From Triticum aestivum (Eukaryota; Streptophyta; Magnoliopsida; Poales; Poaceae): a stretch of 64,000 bases of DNA. The translations under genes and the position numbers were made by a program. The DNA is taken from the NCBI RefSeq assembly GCF_018294505.1, contig NC_057813.1, positions 318,889,191 through 318,953,190 of the forward strand, written 5' to 3'. Below the pieces are notes generated by a model, which searched no databases, had not been told where the DNA came from, and worked only from the letters and a program-made list of their open reading frames with translations. Below, in pieces: positions 33,013 through 44,336 of this stretch (within the stretch, counting starts at the first letter, position 1; every line of letters starts with the position of its first letter).

Positions 33013-34506
33013 ATGATTGCTACCGCGGATGGTGGATATGAGTCCGCTAGTGACTATGATGAGGAGACTTTGGCTCTTATTACACGTGAAGAACATGGTG
33101 GAGATGATTCTGATCATGAGACGCAATACATGGCTCCTGAAGACACTGACATGTATGAATGTTTAGTTGCTCAACGTGTTTTGAGTGTGCAGGTCACACA
33201 AGCTGAGCAAAATCAGAGGCACAATTTGTTCCATACCAAGGGAGTTGTGAAGGAACGTTCTGTGCGCGTCATCATAGACGGAGGGAGCTGCAACAACTTG
33301 GCTAGCATGGAGATGGTGGAGAAGCTTTCTCTCACCACAAGACCACATCCACATCCTTACTACATCCAATGGTTCAACAACAGCGGCAAGGTTAAGGTAA
33401 CACGTACTGTTCGTGTGCATTTTAGTATCTCTACATATGTTGATTATGTTGATTGTGATGTGGTACCTATGCAAGCATGTTCCTTGTTACTTGGTAGACC
33501 ATGGCAATTTGATAAAAAATTTGTACACCATGGTAGAAACAATCACTATACTCTTGTTCATAAGGACAAAAATATTACTTTGCTTCCTATGACTCCTGAT
33601 TCCATTTTGAAAGATGATATTAATAGAGCTAATAAAGCAAAACAGGAGAAGAATAAGAGTGAAAATCAGATTGTGGCAAAAGAATTTGAGCAACAAATGA
33701 AGCCTAATAATAAACCATCTAGTGTTGCTTCTGAAATTAAATTGAAAAGTGCATGTTTATTTGCCACCAAATCTGATATTGATGAGCTAGATTTCAGCAA
33801 ATCTGTTTGCTATGCTTTTGTGTGCAAAGAGGCATTATTTTCATTCGAGGATGTGCCTTCCTCTTTGCCTCCTGCTGTCACTAACATTTTGCAGGAGTTC
33901 GCTGACGTCTTTCCACAAGACGTGCCACCGGGATTACCGCCTATTCGAGGGATTGAGCATCAGATTGACTTAATTCCCGGTGCTTCACTGCCAACCCGTG
34001 CACCATACCGTACCAATCCAGAGGAGACGAAGGAGATTATGCGTCAAGTACAAGAGCTTCTTAACAAAGGTTATATACGCGAATCCCTTAGTCCTTGTGC
34101 TGTTCCTATTATTCTAGTGCCGAAAAAGGATGGTACATCACGTATGTGTGTTGATTGTAGAGGCATTAATAATATTACTATTCGTTATCGTCATCCTATT
34201 CCTAGGCTAGATGATATTCTTGATGAATTGAGTGGCTCTACAATATTCTCCAAAGTTGATTTGCGTAGTGGATACCATCAAATTCGTATGAAATTGGGAG
34301 ATGAATGGAAAACAGCATTTAAAACTAAGTTTGGATTATATGAGTGGTTAGTCATGCCTTTTGGGTTAACTAATGCACCTAGTACTTTCATGAGATTAAT
34401 GAACAAAGTTTTACGTGCTTTCATTGGACGATTTGTGGTAGTTTACTTTGATGACATATTGATTTATAGCAGATCTTTGGAAGAACATTTGGAACATTTT
34501 ACGTGA
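33013..34506 (+). pseudogene. pol: Protease and reverse transcriptase part of pol
   Basis: This is open in the gag frame after the zinc knuckle. The aspartic protease is seen as RVIIDGGSCNNLAS near 33270-33310 (D-G-G active site) with LLLGRPW near 33485-33508. The linker contains FPQDVPPGLPPIRGIEH, followed by the RT. RT motifs in order are ILVPKKDGTSRMCVDCRG, KVDLRSGYHQIRM, MPFGLTNAPSTF and [11 protein letters not shown] near 34440. The frame ends at TGA 34504-34506, caused by one extra T in a T-run near 34498-34501; the next frame continues the RT thumb. The enzyme copies RNA into DNA. This copy is inactivated by the shift. Confidence 0.92.
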
Positions 34507-36823
34507 TGTTTTTATTGCTCTACGTGATGCACGTTTGTTTGGTAACCTTGGGAAGTGCACCTTTTGCACCGACCGAGTATCTTTTCTTGGCTATGTTGTT
34601 ACTCCACAGGGAATTGAAGTTGATAACGCCAAGATTGAAGCTATTGAGAGTTGGCCGCAGCCCAAAACGGTCACACAAGTGAGGAGTTTTCTTGGCCTCG
34701 CTGGATTCTATAGGCGTTTTGTGAGAGATTTCAGCACCATTGCTGCACCTCTCAATGAGCTTACAAAGAAAGATGTGTCTTTTCTTTGGGGTACCGCACA
34801 GGAAGAAGCCTTCACGGTATTGAAAGATAAGTTGACACATGCTCCTTTACTCCAACTTTCTGATTTTAATAAGACTTTTGAGCTTGAATGTGATGCTAGT
34901 GGAATTGGATTAGGAGGTGTGTTATTACAAGATGGCAAACCTGTTGCATACTTTTCTGAAAAATTGAGTGGGCCTAGTCCGAATTATTCTACTTATGATA
35001 AAGAATTATATGCTCTTGTTCGGACTTTAGAAACATGGCAACATTATTTATGGCCCAAAGAATTTGTTATACATTCTGATCATGAATCTTTGAAACATAT
35101 TAAAAGTCAAGCTAAACTGAATCGTAGACATGCTAAATGGGTTGAATTCATTGAGACTTTCCCTTATGTCATTAAACACAAGAAGGGAAAAGAAAATGTT
35201 ATTGCTGATGCATTGTCTCGTCGCTATACTATGCTTTCACAACTTGACTTCAAAATATTTGGTTTGGAGACCATCAAAGATCAATATGTGCATGATGCTA
35301 ATTTTAAAGATGTAATGCAGAATTGTAAAGAAGGAAGAATGTGGAACAAGTTTGTCGTTAACGATGGATTTGTGTTTCGTGCTAACAAGCTATGCATTCC
35401 AGCTAGCTCCGTTCGTATTTTGTTCTTGTAGGAGGCGCATGGAGGAGGATTAATGGGACACTTTGGCGTGAAAAAGACGGAGGACATACTTGCTACACAT
35501 TTCTTTTGGCCAAAGATGAGACGGGATGTTGAGCGTTTTATTGCTCGATGCACTACATGTCAAAAAGCTAAGTCACGACTCAATCCTCATGGTTTATATA
35601 TGCCTTTGCCTGTACCTAGTGTTCCTTGGGAGGATATATCTATGGACTTTGTTTTAGGTTTACCTCGAACAAAGAAGGGGAGGGATAGCATATTTGTTGT
35701 CGTGGATAGATTCTCGAAAATGGCACACTTTATACCATGTCATAAAAGCGATGATGCTGTTAATGTTGCTGATTTGTTCTTTCGTGAAATTATTCGCTTG
35801 CATGGTGTGCCAAATACTATTGTTTCAGATCGTGATACTAAATTTCTTAGCCACTTTTGGAGATGTTTATGGGCTAAGTTGGGGACTAAACTGCTTTTTA
35901 GTACTACTTGTCACCCCCAAACTGATGGACAAACTGAAGTAGTCAATAGAACATTGTCTACTATGCTTAGGGCTGTTTTGAAGAATAATAAGAAAATGTG
36001 GGAGGAATGCTTGCCTCATATTGAATTTGCTTATAATCGTTCATTGCATTCTACTACTAAGATGTGCCCTTTTGAAGTTGTGTATGGTTTCCTACCTCGT
36101 GCACCTATTGATTTGTTGCCTCTTCCATCTTCGGAGAAGGTTAATTTTGATGCTAAACAACATGCTGAATTGATTTTAAAAATGCATGAATTAACTAAGG
36201 AAAACATTGAGCGTATGAATGCTAAATATAAACTTGCTGGAGATAAGGGTAGAAAACATGTTGTGTTTGCACCTGGAGATCTTGTTTGGTTACATTTGCG
36301 TAAGGATAGATTTCCTGATTTGCGCAAATCAAAGCTAATGCCACGTGTTGATGGTCCCTTTAAGGTGTTAGAGAAAATAAATGATAATGCATATAAACTT
36401 GAGCTGCCTGCAGATTTTGGGGTTAGTCCCACTTTTAACATTGCAGATTTGAAGCCTTATTTGGGTGAGGAAGATGAGCTTCCGTCGAGGACGGCTTCAT
36501 TTCAAGAAGGGGAGGATGATGAGGACATCAATACCATCGTTACATCCACAGCCCCTACTGCTACATATACGGGACCAATTACTAGAGCTCGCGCACGCCA
36601 ATTAAATTATCAGGTACTTTCGTTTCTTGGTAATGATTCTAATGTTCATGAGAATATGATGCTGCCTAAATTGGATACATTTGTTTTGCTTACAAATGAA
36701 GGGCCTAGCTTGGAGAAGGATGAACATTGGAGCAAGAACAAGCATGGAGATGATGCCATGCGCAAGGGGAACAAGAACGGAGTTACAAGTGATGATTTCA
36801 GGACTTTGAAGCCACCATAATGG
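34507..36823 (+). pseudogene. pol: RNase H and integrase part of pol, tail inside 3' LTR
   Basis: After the frameshift the frame is open apart from TAG at 35429-35431, in-frame between the RNase H and integrase parts. RNase H begins near [17 protein letters not shown]. Integrase has an HHCC zinc site (HFGVKK...HFFWPKM...CTTCQKAK) and the catalytic DDE residues around [22 protein letters not shown] and [12 protein letters not shown]. It ends with a GPF-type module ([10 protein letters not shown]). No chromodomain follows. The frame runs into the 3' LTR at 36517 and adds about 100 residues including [15 protein letters not shown], ending in DDFRTLKPP at 36820. The product would integrate the cDNA, but the stop prevents a full protein. 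Confidence 0.92.
36504..36516 (+). promoter_or_regulatory. Polypurine tract of Ty3/gypsy element
   Basis: A 13-base all-purine run (aagaaggggagga) directly abuts the TGATGAGG start of the 3' LTR. It lies inside the pol reading frame and encodes part of the residues before the LTR-encoded tail. Confidence 0.88.
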
Positions 36824-37432
36824 GTGCATGAAGCCTTGGACGAAATATACAAGATGCCACTTCATAAATTTCGTCCCGAGGCTATTCTAGGTGCTGCGTC
36901 ACCTTATTATTGGGCCAGGCCCTTGTAATTTCGAAATACATAAGTATAGGCTATTTTTAGAGTCCGTATGTGTGGGGAAACAAGAGATAGGGTTGATTTC
37001 GGACCCCTCCACCAAGGGCCACGAAATTCCCCCCTCTTCCTCCATATATACAGCACTTAGGGCACCGTTTAGACTTTGGGTTTTGTTTAGATTAAAGTTC
37101 GCCACAGCTGCAACTTCACATACTTCGTTTGTGTTCAACGACCAGACAAAGGCGTCACAGAACCCCACCTTGATCAGTAAAGCTTTCATCTTATATTCGC
37201 AATATCCAGATTGCAATCTCAGATTCTTGCTTGTTCTTTGTTTGCTCGCAGGAATCAGACCCTCGTGGTTAGGTTGATCATGCTCCAGCGTGGTCAATAA
37301 CCTCTCGGAGTTGGTTTAGCGATTGCTAAGGCGCGACGTCCTCGCACGTTCGTAGTCGGATCGTCAAAGTCGACTTCCACCAAAGCGAAATCCATCATCT
37401 CATTGAAAGACGGGATACCTCTGCCTCTATCA
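36517..37432 (+). repeat. 3' LTR of Ty3/gypsy element
   Basis: 916 bp, identical in length to the 5' LTR. It differs at about 14 positions by eye, mostly transitions clustered in the last third. Its first 307 bases are coding for the pol tail and stop. It ends CTCTATCA, followed by GTGAG. Confidence 0.95.
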
Positions 37433-37697
37433 GTGAGTGGTGGAATATTTTTTGTAGTTTGCAAAAGCACCTAATTAATGCTTTTGTTTTTCTCAAAAAA
37501 TTATGTTTATCAATGCATTAATTGGAATGCATGCATGCATAAAGTACATGCATTGGTCAATTTTCTCTTAATACTTGGATGCAATGATTTAATGCACCTT
37601 GGAATCTGAACATGTGTTGGGGAACAACCAAATTGAGCCTTATAAAATGGAAAACTAAAATTTTGAGATAAGCCCTATAAAACCGGAAAGGAGGGAG
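37433..37697. mobile_element. Stowaway MITE, right part (split by gypsy element)
   Basis: It continues the MITE begun at 29714 and ends CCCTATAAAACCGGAAAGGAGGGAG before TA. The ends at 29714 and 37697 are inverted repeats of each other, both flanked by TA. The interior contains atgcatgcatgca and gatttaatgcaccttg, which are shared with the fragment at 27845-27960. Confidence 0.85.
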
Positions 37698-37794
37698 TAG
37701 AAAAAGAACTACTCCATCCGGGAATAGTGCCGCACTTCGAAACTAGAACCGTCAATAAATTTTGAGCTCGCGTCTTTTCACATTCCAAATTACT

Positions 37795-37946
37795 CCATGC
37801 TATATTGAATTGCAAACCTGTTCACACCGATCACAACCTAAACGGTTTCCCACTTAGGAGCGTATTAGTACCACGCTATATTGAAATTCAAACATGTTCA
37901 CACCGATCACAACCTAAACGGCTTCCCACTTAGGAGGGTATTAGTA
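37795..37946 (+). repeat. 76-bp tandem duplication in promoter of the repeat/coiled-coil gene
   Basis: Two adjacent 76-base units (37795-37870 and 37871-37946) share gttcacaccgatcacaacct, cccacttaggag and gtattagta with only a few differences. The second copy ends 6 bases before the TATA box of the downstream gene. It may duplicate an upstream regulatory segment. Confidence 0.85.
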
Positions 37947-37952
37947 CTCGGT

Positions 37953-37960
37953 TATAAATA
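37953..37960 (+). promoter_or_regulatory. TATA box of the repeat/coiled-coil gene
   Basis: tataaata lies 97 bases before the start codon at 38050 and is followed by an A/C-rich leader (cacattcctcttcaactcctc) typical of plant transcripts. Confidence 0.65.
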
Positions 37961-38049
37961 CCAGTATGCCAAGATGACTTCACATTCCTCTTCAACTCCT
38001 CATCCACAAAAACAAACAAGTCATTCAGCATCCTTCCCTTGCGTCTGCC

Positions 38050-38673
38050 ATGGCCAGCGTGAGTTCTAGGTCGAGAGATTGCCACCAGGGAGAGGCGAGC
38101 ATGGAAGCGGAAGCACGAGAGATGTCCCGCCTTGCTGCGAGAGCAGTCGACATGTCCTGCTGCGCGGAAGTAGCAGCACAGAGGTCCCGCCGCGCCGCTG
38201 AAGCAGCACAGAGGTCCCGCCGCACCGTCGATGCAGCAGACTGGTCCGGTCATGCTGCGGAAGCAGCAGAGATGTCTCGCTGCGCCGCGAATGCAGCAGA
38301 TATGTCCCGCCGCGCCGCGGCGGCCTGGGAAAATTTCTCACGGGCAGGCAACAACTGTTACAGGTGCATGCATGCGATCGTCCATAGCCAGATGGATCAG
38401 ATCTCCGGCTGGGCGAGGTTGCATGACAACATGAAAGCCTCGTTTGAACAGGCTACCAGCGTCATCCGGCAACTAAGGGAGGGCAATGAGATGCTCCGGG
38501 CCGAGCGCGACCTGCTGAGGGAGAAGATCATCCGAAGTGCAGACCAGCAGGAGGAGACCAGTGCCATGTTGAAGAGGACCGGTGTCATCATCAAGAAACT
38601 TATGGACGAGAATGACATGCTCCGCAACGAGCGCCAAAGGCTGGTGAAGGAATCCGTGGATGTTCTCAAGTAG
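38050..38673 (+). CDS. Unknown protein with 10-residue repeats and coiled coil, probably 3'-truncated
   Basis: A 207-codon frame starts at ATG 38050, behind a TATA box at 37953 and an A/C-rich leader. Residues about 25-95 contain seven tandem 10-residue repeats of the form MSRxAAxAAD (for example RSRRAAEAAQ, MSRCAANAAD). Residues about 125-205 form a likely coiled coil with MLRAERDLLREKI and DENDMLRNERQRLVKE. The frame stops at TAG 38671-38673. Directly beyond it the same frame continues RLEDTKELIATRRGD to a second TAG at 38719-38721, so the first stop probably arose from CAG. I recognise no family and no catalytic motif; a structural or adaptor role is a guess. The gene lies inside the candidate CACTA span. 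It may still be expressed, lacking 17 residues. Confidence 0.6.
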   Translation: MASVSSRSRDCHQGEASMEAEAREMSRLAARAVDMSCCAEVAAQRSRRAAEAAQRSRRTVDAADWSGHAAEAAEMSRCAANAADMSRRAAAAWENFSRAGNNCYRCMHAIVHSQMDQISGWARLHDNMKASFEQATSVIRQLREGNEMLRAERDLLREKIIRSADQQEETSAMLKRTGVIIKKLMDENDMLRNERQRLVKESVDVLK

Positions 38674-38721
38674 CGCCTTGAGGACACGAAAGAGCTCATC
38701 GCCACTCGCCGTGGAGACTAG
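38674..38721 (+). pseudogene. Orphaned 3' end of the repeat/coiled-coil gene
   Basis: In frame with the preceding gene and directly after its TAG, this reads RLEDTKELIATRRGD then TAG. The charged helical composition continues the coiled coil, which suggests it was coding before the upstream stop appeared. Confidence 0.55.
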
Positions 38722-39299
38722 TTCCCGCGGCCTGCAGCAACGCATCAAGAAAGTAGAGATCAGCGAGCCAGATCCTTGTCTTCCTTCTTCTTTTTCCCTT
38801 GTGTATTTCGGGCATAGCCGCATGTGGCTTGTTTAATTATCTTTCTAATTATGTAAGACAATTAATCATCCTTATATATTCATCAGTCTTGCTATAAGTC
38901 GCAGTAGATGCTATATAGGTCCGTCGGATCTTACATCAAGATCCGTGCTTTCAGATTTTCTTTTTTCTCTCTTAAATCTCAGTCGAGTGAGACATAGACA
39001 TGCCATAGGCTTGGGCGCCATTAATGGAGACCTTAGGAGAGAGGTGGACGGTAGATGGAGGTCAAAGGGCTCTCCTCCCGATAAGCACGCGCAGGGGTAT
39101 GATCGCACGCCTCTCGTACTCAAATAGCTACCCTGCACGGCGCCTCCTAGCTAATAAAAAATGGGGATGTGTGGCGGCACGTAAATGGTACTAGTAAGTA
39201 GAACGCCCATGGTTCCAATAATACTTGTGTTTCCGATTGTAACGTGACAACACTTGTTCCAAAATGACTTTGTTGATTGTTAATGTGTGCACCTTCGCA
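38722..39299. other. 3' flank of the repeat/coiled-coil gene
   Basis: This probably includes the 3' UTR (ttcttttttcccttgtgtatttcgg) and AT-rich downstream sequence. No further feature is recognised. Confidence 0.4.
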
Positions 39300-41010
39300 A
39301 ATCGTACTGCAAAATTACCACAGCATGTTGGTGCCATGTCATGGCACCAAGCCAAGTTTCATTATTTTCATGCGTGTTTTGGATTTACAGGAATTAAAAA
39401 ACTAAGTTTCTCAATGTTTCCAACACAGCCACAACGCCCAGAATTTTGAATTTCATTCTCGTTTCTTGCATGGAACCTAGAAATTTACCTAAGGACACAC
39501 ATGTGATTTTTCAACCAACTTTGGTGCACTGGAACATGTGCTTGTATTTCAAATTTGAATTATGCACACAAAGGTGACATATTCCCTCCCAGAACCACGA
39601 GCCTTCTTGAGAGAAGCTCTGATTTGCAAGAAGCTTATACCAAAAAAATTTCCTATTCGGCCAATTTTTTTTACCACGGCATGGTACTACCATGACATGA
39701 CACCATGCCAAGTTTCATGATTTTAAAACCAAGTTTGTCACTGTTCTCGACCGAGCCACGATGCCCAGATGTTTGAATTTTATTCTCATTTTTCGCATGG
39801 GACCTAGAAATTCACCCGAGGACACAAATGTGATTTTTCAACCAACTTTGGTGCACGGGAGCATGTGCTTGTAGTTCAAATTTGAATTATGCACATTAAA
39901 TGACCAAAAACTCAATTAATGTGTAAATAAGGCCAAACGAAGCCGGAATAATTCCAAAATTTAACAGGGCACTCATGTAGTTCTATGTTGCTTTTGTAAA
40001 TAAACTCAAGGGGGACAGTGTATATCGTTTCGCACTCAAAGGTGGCACGTTCCCTCTCAGAACCACGAGCGTTCTTGAGAGAAGCTTCGGTTTGCAAGAA
40101 GCTTATACCAAAATCTGTTCCTATTCGGCCAATTTTTTACCACAACATGGTAGTACCAAGTTTCATGATTTTCAGACGTGTTTTGGATTTACAAGAATTT
40201 TAAAACCAAGTTTCACAATGTTCTCGGACGAGCCACGATGCCCAGATGTTTTAATTTTATTCTCATTTCTTGCATGGGACCTAGAAATTCACCAGAGGAC
40301 ACAAATGTGATTTTTCAACTAACTTTGGTGCACAAGAGCCTGTGCTTGTAGTTCAAATTTGACTTATGCACATTAAATGACCAGAAACTCAACTAATGTA
40401 TAAAAACGACCAACGAACCCGGAATAATTCCAAAATTTAAGAGGGCACTAATGTAGTTCTATGTTGCCTTTGGTAAGAAACTCAAGGGGGGCAGCGTATA
40501 TCATTTCACACTCAAAGGTGGCACGTTCCCTCTTAGAACCACGAGCTTCCAAATCGGCCCAATTTTTTACCACAACATGTTAGTGCCATGACATGACACC
40601 ATGCCAAGTTTCATGATTTCCAGGCGAGTTTTGGATTTACATGAATGTTTGAATTTCATTCTCATTTCTTCCATCGGACCTAGAAATTCAACCAAGGACA
40701 CACATGTAATTTTTTAACCCACTTTGGTGCACCGGAGCATGTGCATGCAATTCATATTTAGATTATGCACATTAAAAGTCTAGAAACTCAATTAATGTAT
40801 AAAAAGGCCAAATGAACCCGAAATAATTCCAAAATTTAACAGGGCACTCATATAGTTCTATGTTGCCTATGTAAATAAAATCAGGGGGGAGGCAGCGTAT
40901 ATCATTTTGCACACAAAGGTGACATGTTCCCTCTCGGAACCACGAGGCTTGTTGAGAGAATCTCCGGTTTTGCAAGAAGCTTATACCAAAACTTGTCCCA
41001 ATTCAGCCAA
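39300..41010 (+). repeat. Degenerate tandem array, units of about 360-470 bp
   Basis: A unit containing (a)attttttaccac(a/g)acatg, gccaagtttcatgatttt, attctcatttcttgcatggg, acctagaaattca and aactttggtgcac recurs starting near 39304, 39663, 40130 and 40558. It also contains ccacgagc and gcaagaagcttataccaaa, and a last partial copy lies near 40975-41010. Unit length varies through indels. No long open frame is present. I do not recognise the family; it could be the interior of an old element. Confidence 0.7.
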
Positions 41011-41640
41011 AAATTATACATATGAAAACAGGGTTTAGATTATCCCGAACATCTCGCTACCTAGACCAATAATGTACTATGATTTGAATTCAACATAAAA
41101 TGGATACAAATATTTGAATTGGAGAGCGTATGGTACATGTAGTTCATAGTGAAATATGATTACTGCTATATGCATGTTTTTTGTTATCAAGATAATATTT
41201 AAATTATTGTATAACTTGACAACAATCGTATTCAAATAAGGAAAATTGATTCAAATTTAGTCCATATGGTAGACGACAATATATATGTTCACATGGTGGA
41301 GTAAAATGTTCATATATGATGGAAGATCAAAATGTACGACTACATCAATTATAAACCGCAAGGTCACCTAATGATATATTTGAATTCAACATAACATGGA
41401 TTCAAAAATTGAAATTCGAGAGCATGGCATCTGTAATCATAGAAAAAGGGACATTAGTCTTTCTTTGGTGGGAATTGATTTCTTTTTTTGTTGTTGTTGA
41501 GGGAAGTGCAAATCGATTTGGTACTGTGCAGGTTAATCTTGTTCTCCCGATTTTTTTTACATTTTTCTTGTAGTTTATTCAATGGAATCTATAGAAATAT
41601 AGTAAAAGGGGACATGACTCTCTTGTGTCTTGTATGAATT
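41011..41640. other. AT-rich spacer
   Basis: This is AT-rich DNA with repeated ttgaattcaacataa(a/c)atgga phrases (41085 and 41381) that suggest an old internal duplication. No gene is seen. Confidence 0.4.
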
Positions 41641-42439
41641 GTTTTTTTACACGTTAAGTTTGTTCTGCCAAACAAGGAATCCGCACCTTGTTATCCCGAA
41701 ATTTTCAAGCTCGAGTATCTTTTGTCTCACCTGCTTTGAAACTCCCGCCTCTTCAACCCGCGACGCGCCTTGTTATCCCAAAATTTGGACGTGCGTGAGA
41801 ACTCCCTCCTCATCCGAAATCGCTCTCGCAGTCCAGACACGTGAAATCCCCCTTCTACCCCTCAGCCGGAAATGAAGCTCCACGTCGCGGTGTCAAAACT
41901 GGTGGGGGTATGCTGGTAACTTACCCTACATTTCGAACAAGCGCGTCCCTAAGCTTGGCTCCCCCATCCCCCTTCGCCCCCCATTCGTACACCGAGGCTG
42001 CCAAAACCCGCGAAACCCCACGCTCCTCCGTCGGCCTCCCGAACACCGCCCAGCCGGAGACTCTTCCCCGACTACGTCGTCCATCGCAACAACCCGCCGT
42101 CCCTCATCCACCGCACTGGATGAGGATCCGTTGTCGATCTCGTCGCCTTGCCAGATCAGCCACCCCGTCCTCCACCTCCAAGGAGCTGCCCCGACGTTTG
42201 CCTCGTCTATCGTGCCACCTCAATCCCCACAGCGTCGTCTTGACCTGCCCCACCGGAACCACAGCACCCTCACCAATTCCTCCGATGAAGTCGAGGCCAA
42301 CTCGGCGCCACCAAGTAGGTTATGCACTCACCGCTGCATTTTATCTTTTATTCGATCTCACGGGGCTGCCGGTGCTCGATACCGAGTAGACATGGCGTGT
42401 CTCCATCGACGGTGCCGTCGCCGGCCACATCATCCATAG

Positions 42440-42690
42440 CGTCTCTCCCCCATGTCATTGCTTCCTCGGCGGCGACTTCCACAACGGCACTAGTTGCAGC
42501 TGCTCGGGCTCTCGCTCGTGCTGCGGCTCTATTCTTGTTGTCGGTCGCGCTGCTGCAGTGCTCCTGCTTTCGTTCATGCTGCTGCTCTGCTCTTGCTCTC
42601 GCTTGCACTGCTGCTGCTGCTCTGCTCTTACTCTCGCTTGCGCTGCTGCTGCTGCATGACCTCCGGCAACTACAGGAGTTGCTGCTTTAG
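42440..42690 (+). repeat. CTG/GCT-rich low-complexity stretch
   Basis: Repeated gctgctgct, ttgctctcgctcg and ctgctctgctctt phrases form a cryptic microsatellite between two exon-like copies. Leucine- or alanine-rich open frames across it are by-products. Confidence 0.6.
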
Positions 42691-44119
42691 CACTCGCTCA
42701 CGATGCTACTGCACGACTTGCTCTCTGGTAGTGCGTTCCCTGCTCGAGCGTCTACTGATTTAGATCAATGCTTCTCTGTTACTAGTGCTCGAACGCCCTA
42801 AACATCTATTGCAATGCTCTTTTACTAGTTCAATCAGTTTCGACAGTAAAATTCAGTTTCGACTGTAAAGTTCATTTTCTTCAGTTAAGTTCAGAGTGAA
42901 CAGTACTTATAGCATCTGTCGGAGCGGCCGTGGCGCGGCTGATGCGTTTTACATCTAGCACTTTTTGGTGATGTATTTTACATCATCTATTGTAGATGAT
43001 ATTAGGGTCCCACTTCAGATTAACGTTGTTTATCTTGCATGCTTCAACCTCGTCGACGTACACCTTAGTGGAGCTGCTCCAACGACGGAACCGTCCATAG
43101 TACCCTCGGCACCATTTCCAGAGCCTCGGATCTTCTTCCCCGCCTCCGACAGTCACACCAGCATCATCACCATCCTCCACGTCCAACCCAATGATGTTGA
43201 GGTCCACAAGGCTATGCCAAAGAGGTTGTACACTCGTCGCATCACTTTGCTTCTCCATTCCTGTGTTCTTCCAATTCATGTGAGACAAACACCCAGGTTG
43301 ACTAAAATCCTATGTTTCCAAATGCTCTGTTTTGCACGTGCATTCCTATCATATTCCTGTGTTTTTCCTGTCCCTGCGTTTATTAATCCTCCAATTCTAA
43401 GGAGCCCTTACAAATTTACTTCATTTTCAGATAGGCGTCAAAGAAAACTCTGTGTGTTATGTCCTGCTCCTACCGTGCCATCATCCACCCCACCTGAGGT
43501 GCACCATCGATAGGAGCGTTCACTGCAGCAGAGATCCCCCTGCAGACTTTCTTTCGCCGCCTTAGATCATCTTCCCCGTTGCCGGCAGCCACGCCAACTG
43601 CATTACCATCATCGACTGAGCAGATGAACCTGAGGACTACACAGTTCCGGAAGAGAGGTCGCAGTCTTTCGTGTTTTCTTACGTTATACATCGGTTATTA
43701 TTACCTGCTAATTTATCGTTCAATCTTGAGTTTTGAATTTCCCATAGGTCTCATATCAAGCCAGCAACGAATAGTATTTGTCTACTATCTGGTCCATCTG
43801 GGGTCTTCTATGTGGTTCATGTTGGGTGGGCAACAAACAATAGATGATCCATTGTCTATCTTTTTAAACTGAAGCTATAATCTACCTGCTATCATTAGTT
43901 TTGGATCCATCCACTCGTTTGCTACCACCAGTCTTGATTTTAGCATGCAGCCCTTAGGCCTTACAAAATCTAACTATTTTTTTATTATGCATGTGAGATA
44001 TTGTACATAATCATACCGAACTTGTAGAGAAAAAGAGAAGACCGTTTCGTTGGAATATAATGCCATGCAAACACTGCTCCATGGTGGGCGAAGTGCCCCC
44101 ACCCCTCTTGCATTTCCAG

Positions 44120-44192
44120 ATTGTATTCTAGAGGAAGATAACTGTTCAGGTGGAGATTCAGAAGGAGACAACCACGCCTGTTTACCACCTGA
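44120..44192 (+). pseudogene. Acidic exon of CACTA second-gene-like locus
   Basis: It follows an acceptor ttgcatttccag and ends before gtgttttct. It reads EEDNCSGGDSEGDNHACLPPE. The PPE at the donor recurs in the later acidic exon copies (cccacctgag before gt). Confidence 0.5.
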
Positions 44193-44336
44193 GGTGTTTT
44201 CTCTAACCTGGCATGCTGATGTTGGTCATATCATGCATATGGCGCCTTGCATTGCTTCCATTATACATCTTATATGTCATCATCTTAGTTTAGATTTGCT
44301 TTGTGTGAATGCCACCTGTTTGGTTTCTATATCATA

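Larger units (their letters stand above)
29773..37432 (+). mobile_element. Ty3/gypsy LTR retrotransposon, 7.66 kb, disabled
   Basis: The element has two 916-bp LTRs (29773-30688 and 36517-37432) starting TGATGAGGAC and ending CTCTATCA. A primer binding site follows at 30691 and a 13-base polypurine tract lies at 36504-36516. A gag-protease-RT-RNase H-integrase order places it in Ty3/gypsy. No chromodomain is visible. The flanking pentamers are GTAAG and GTGAG, an imperfect target duplication. By eye, about 14 base differences separate the LTRs (about 1.5 percent), so the insertion is recent on the scale of grass genome turnover. The coding region has three nonsense codons and one frameshift, so it cannot make the full polyprotein. 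Confidence 0.95.
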
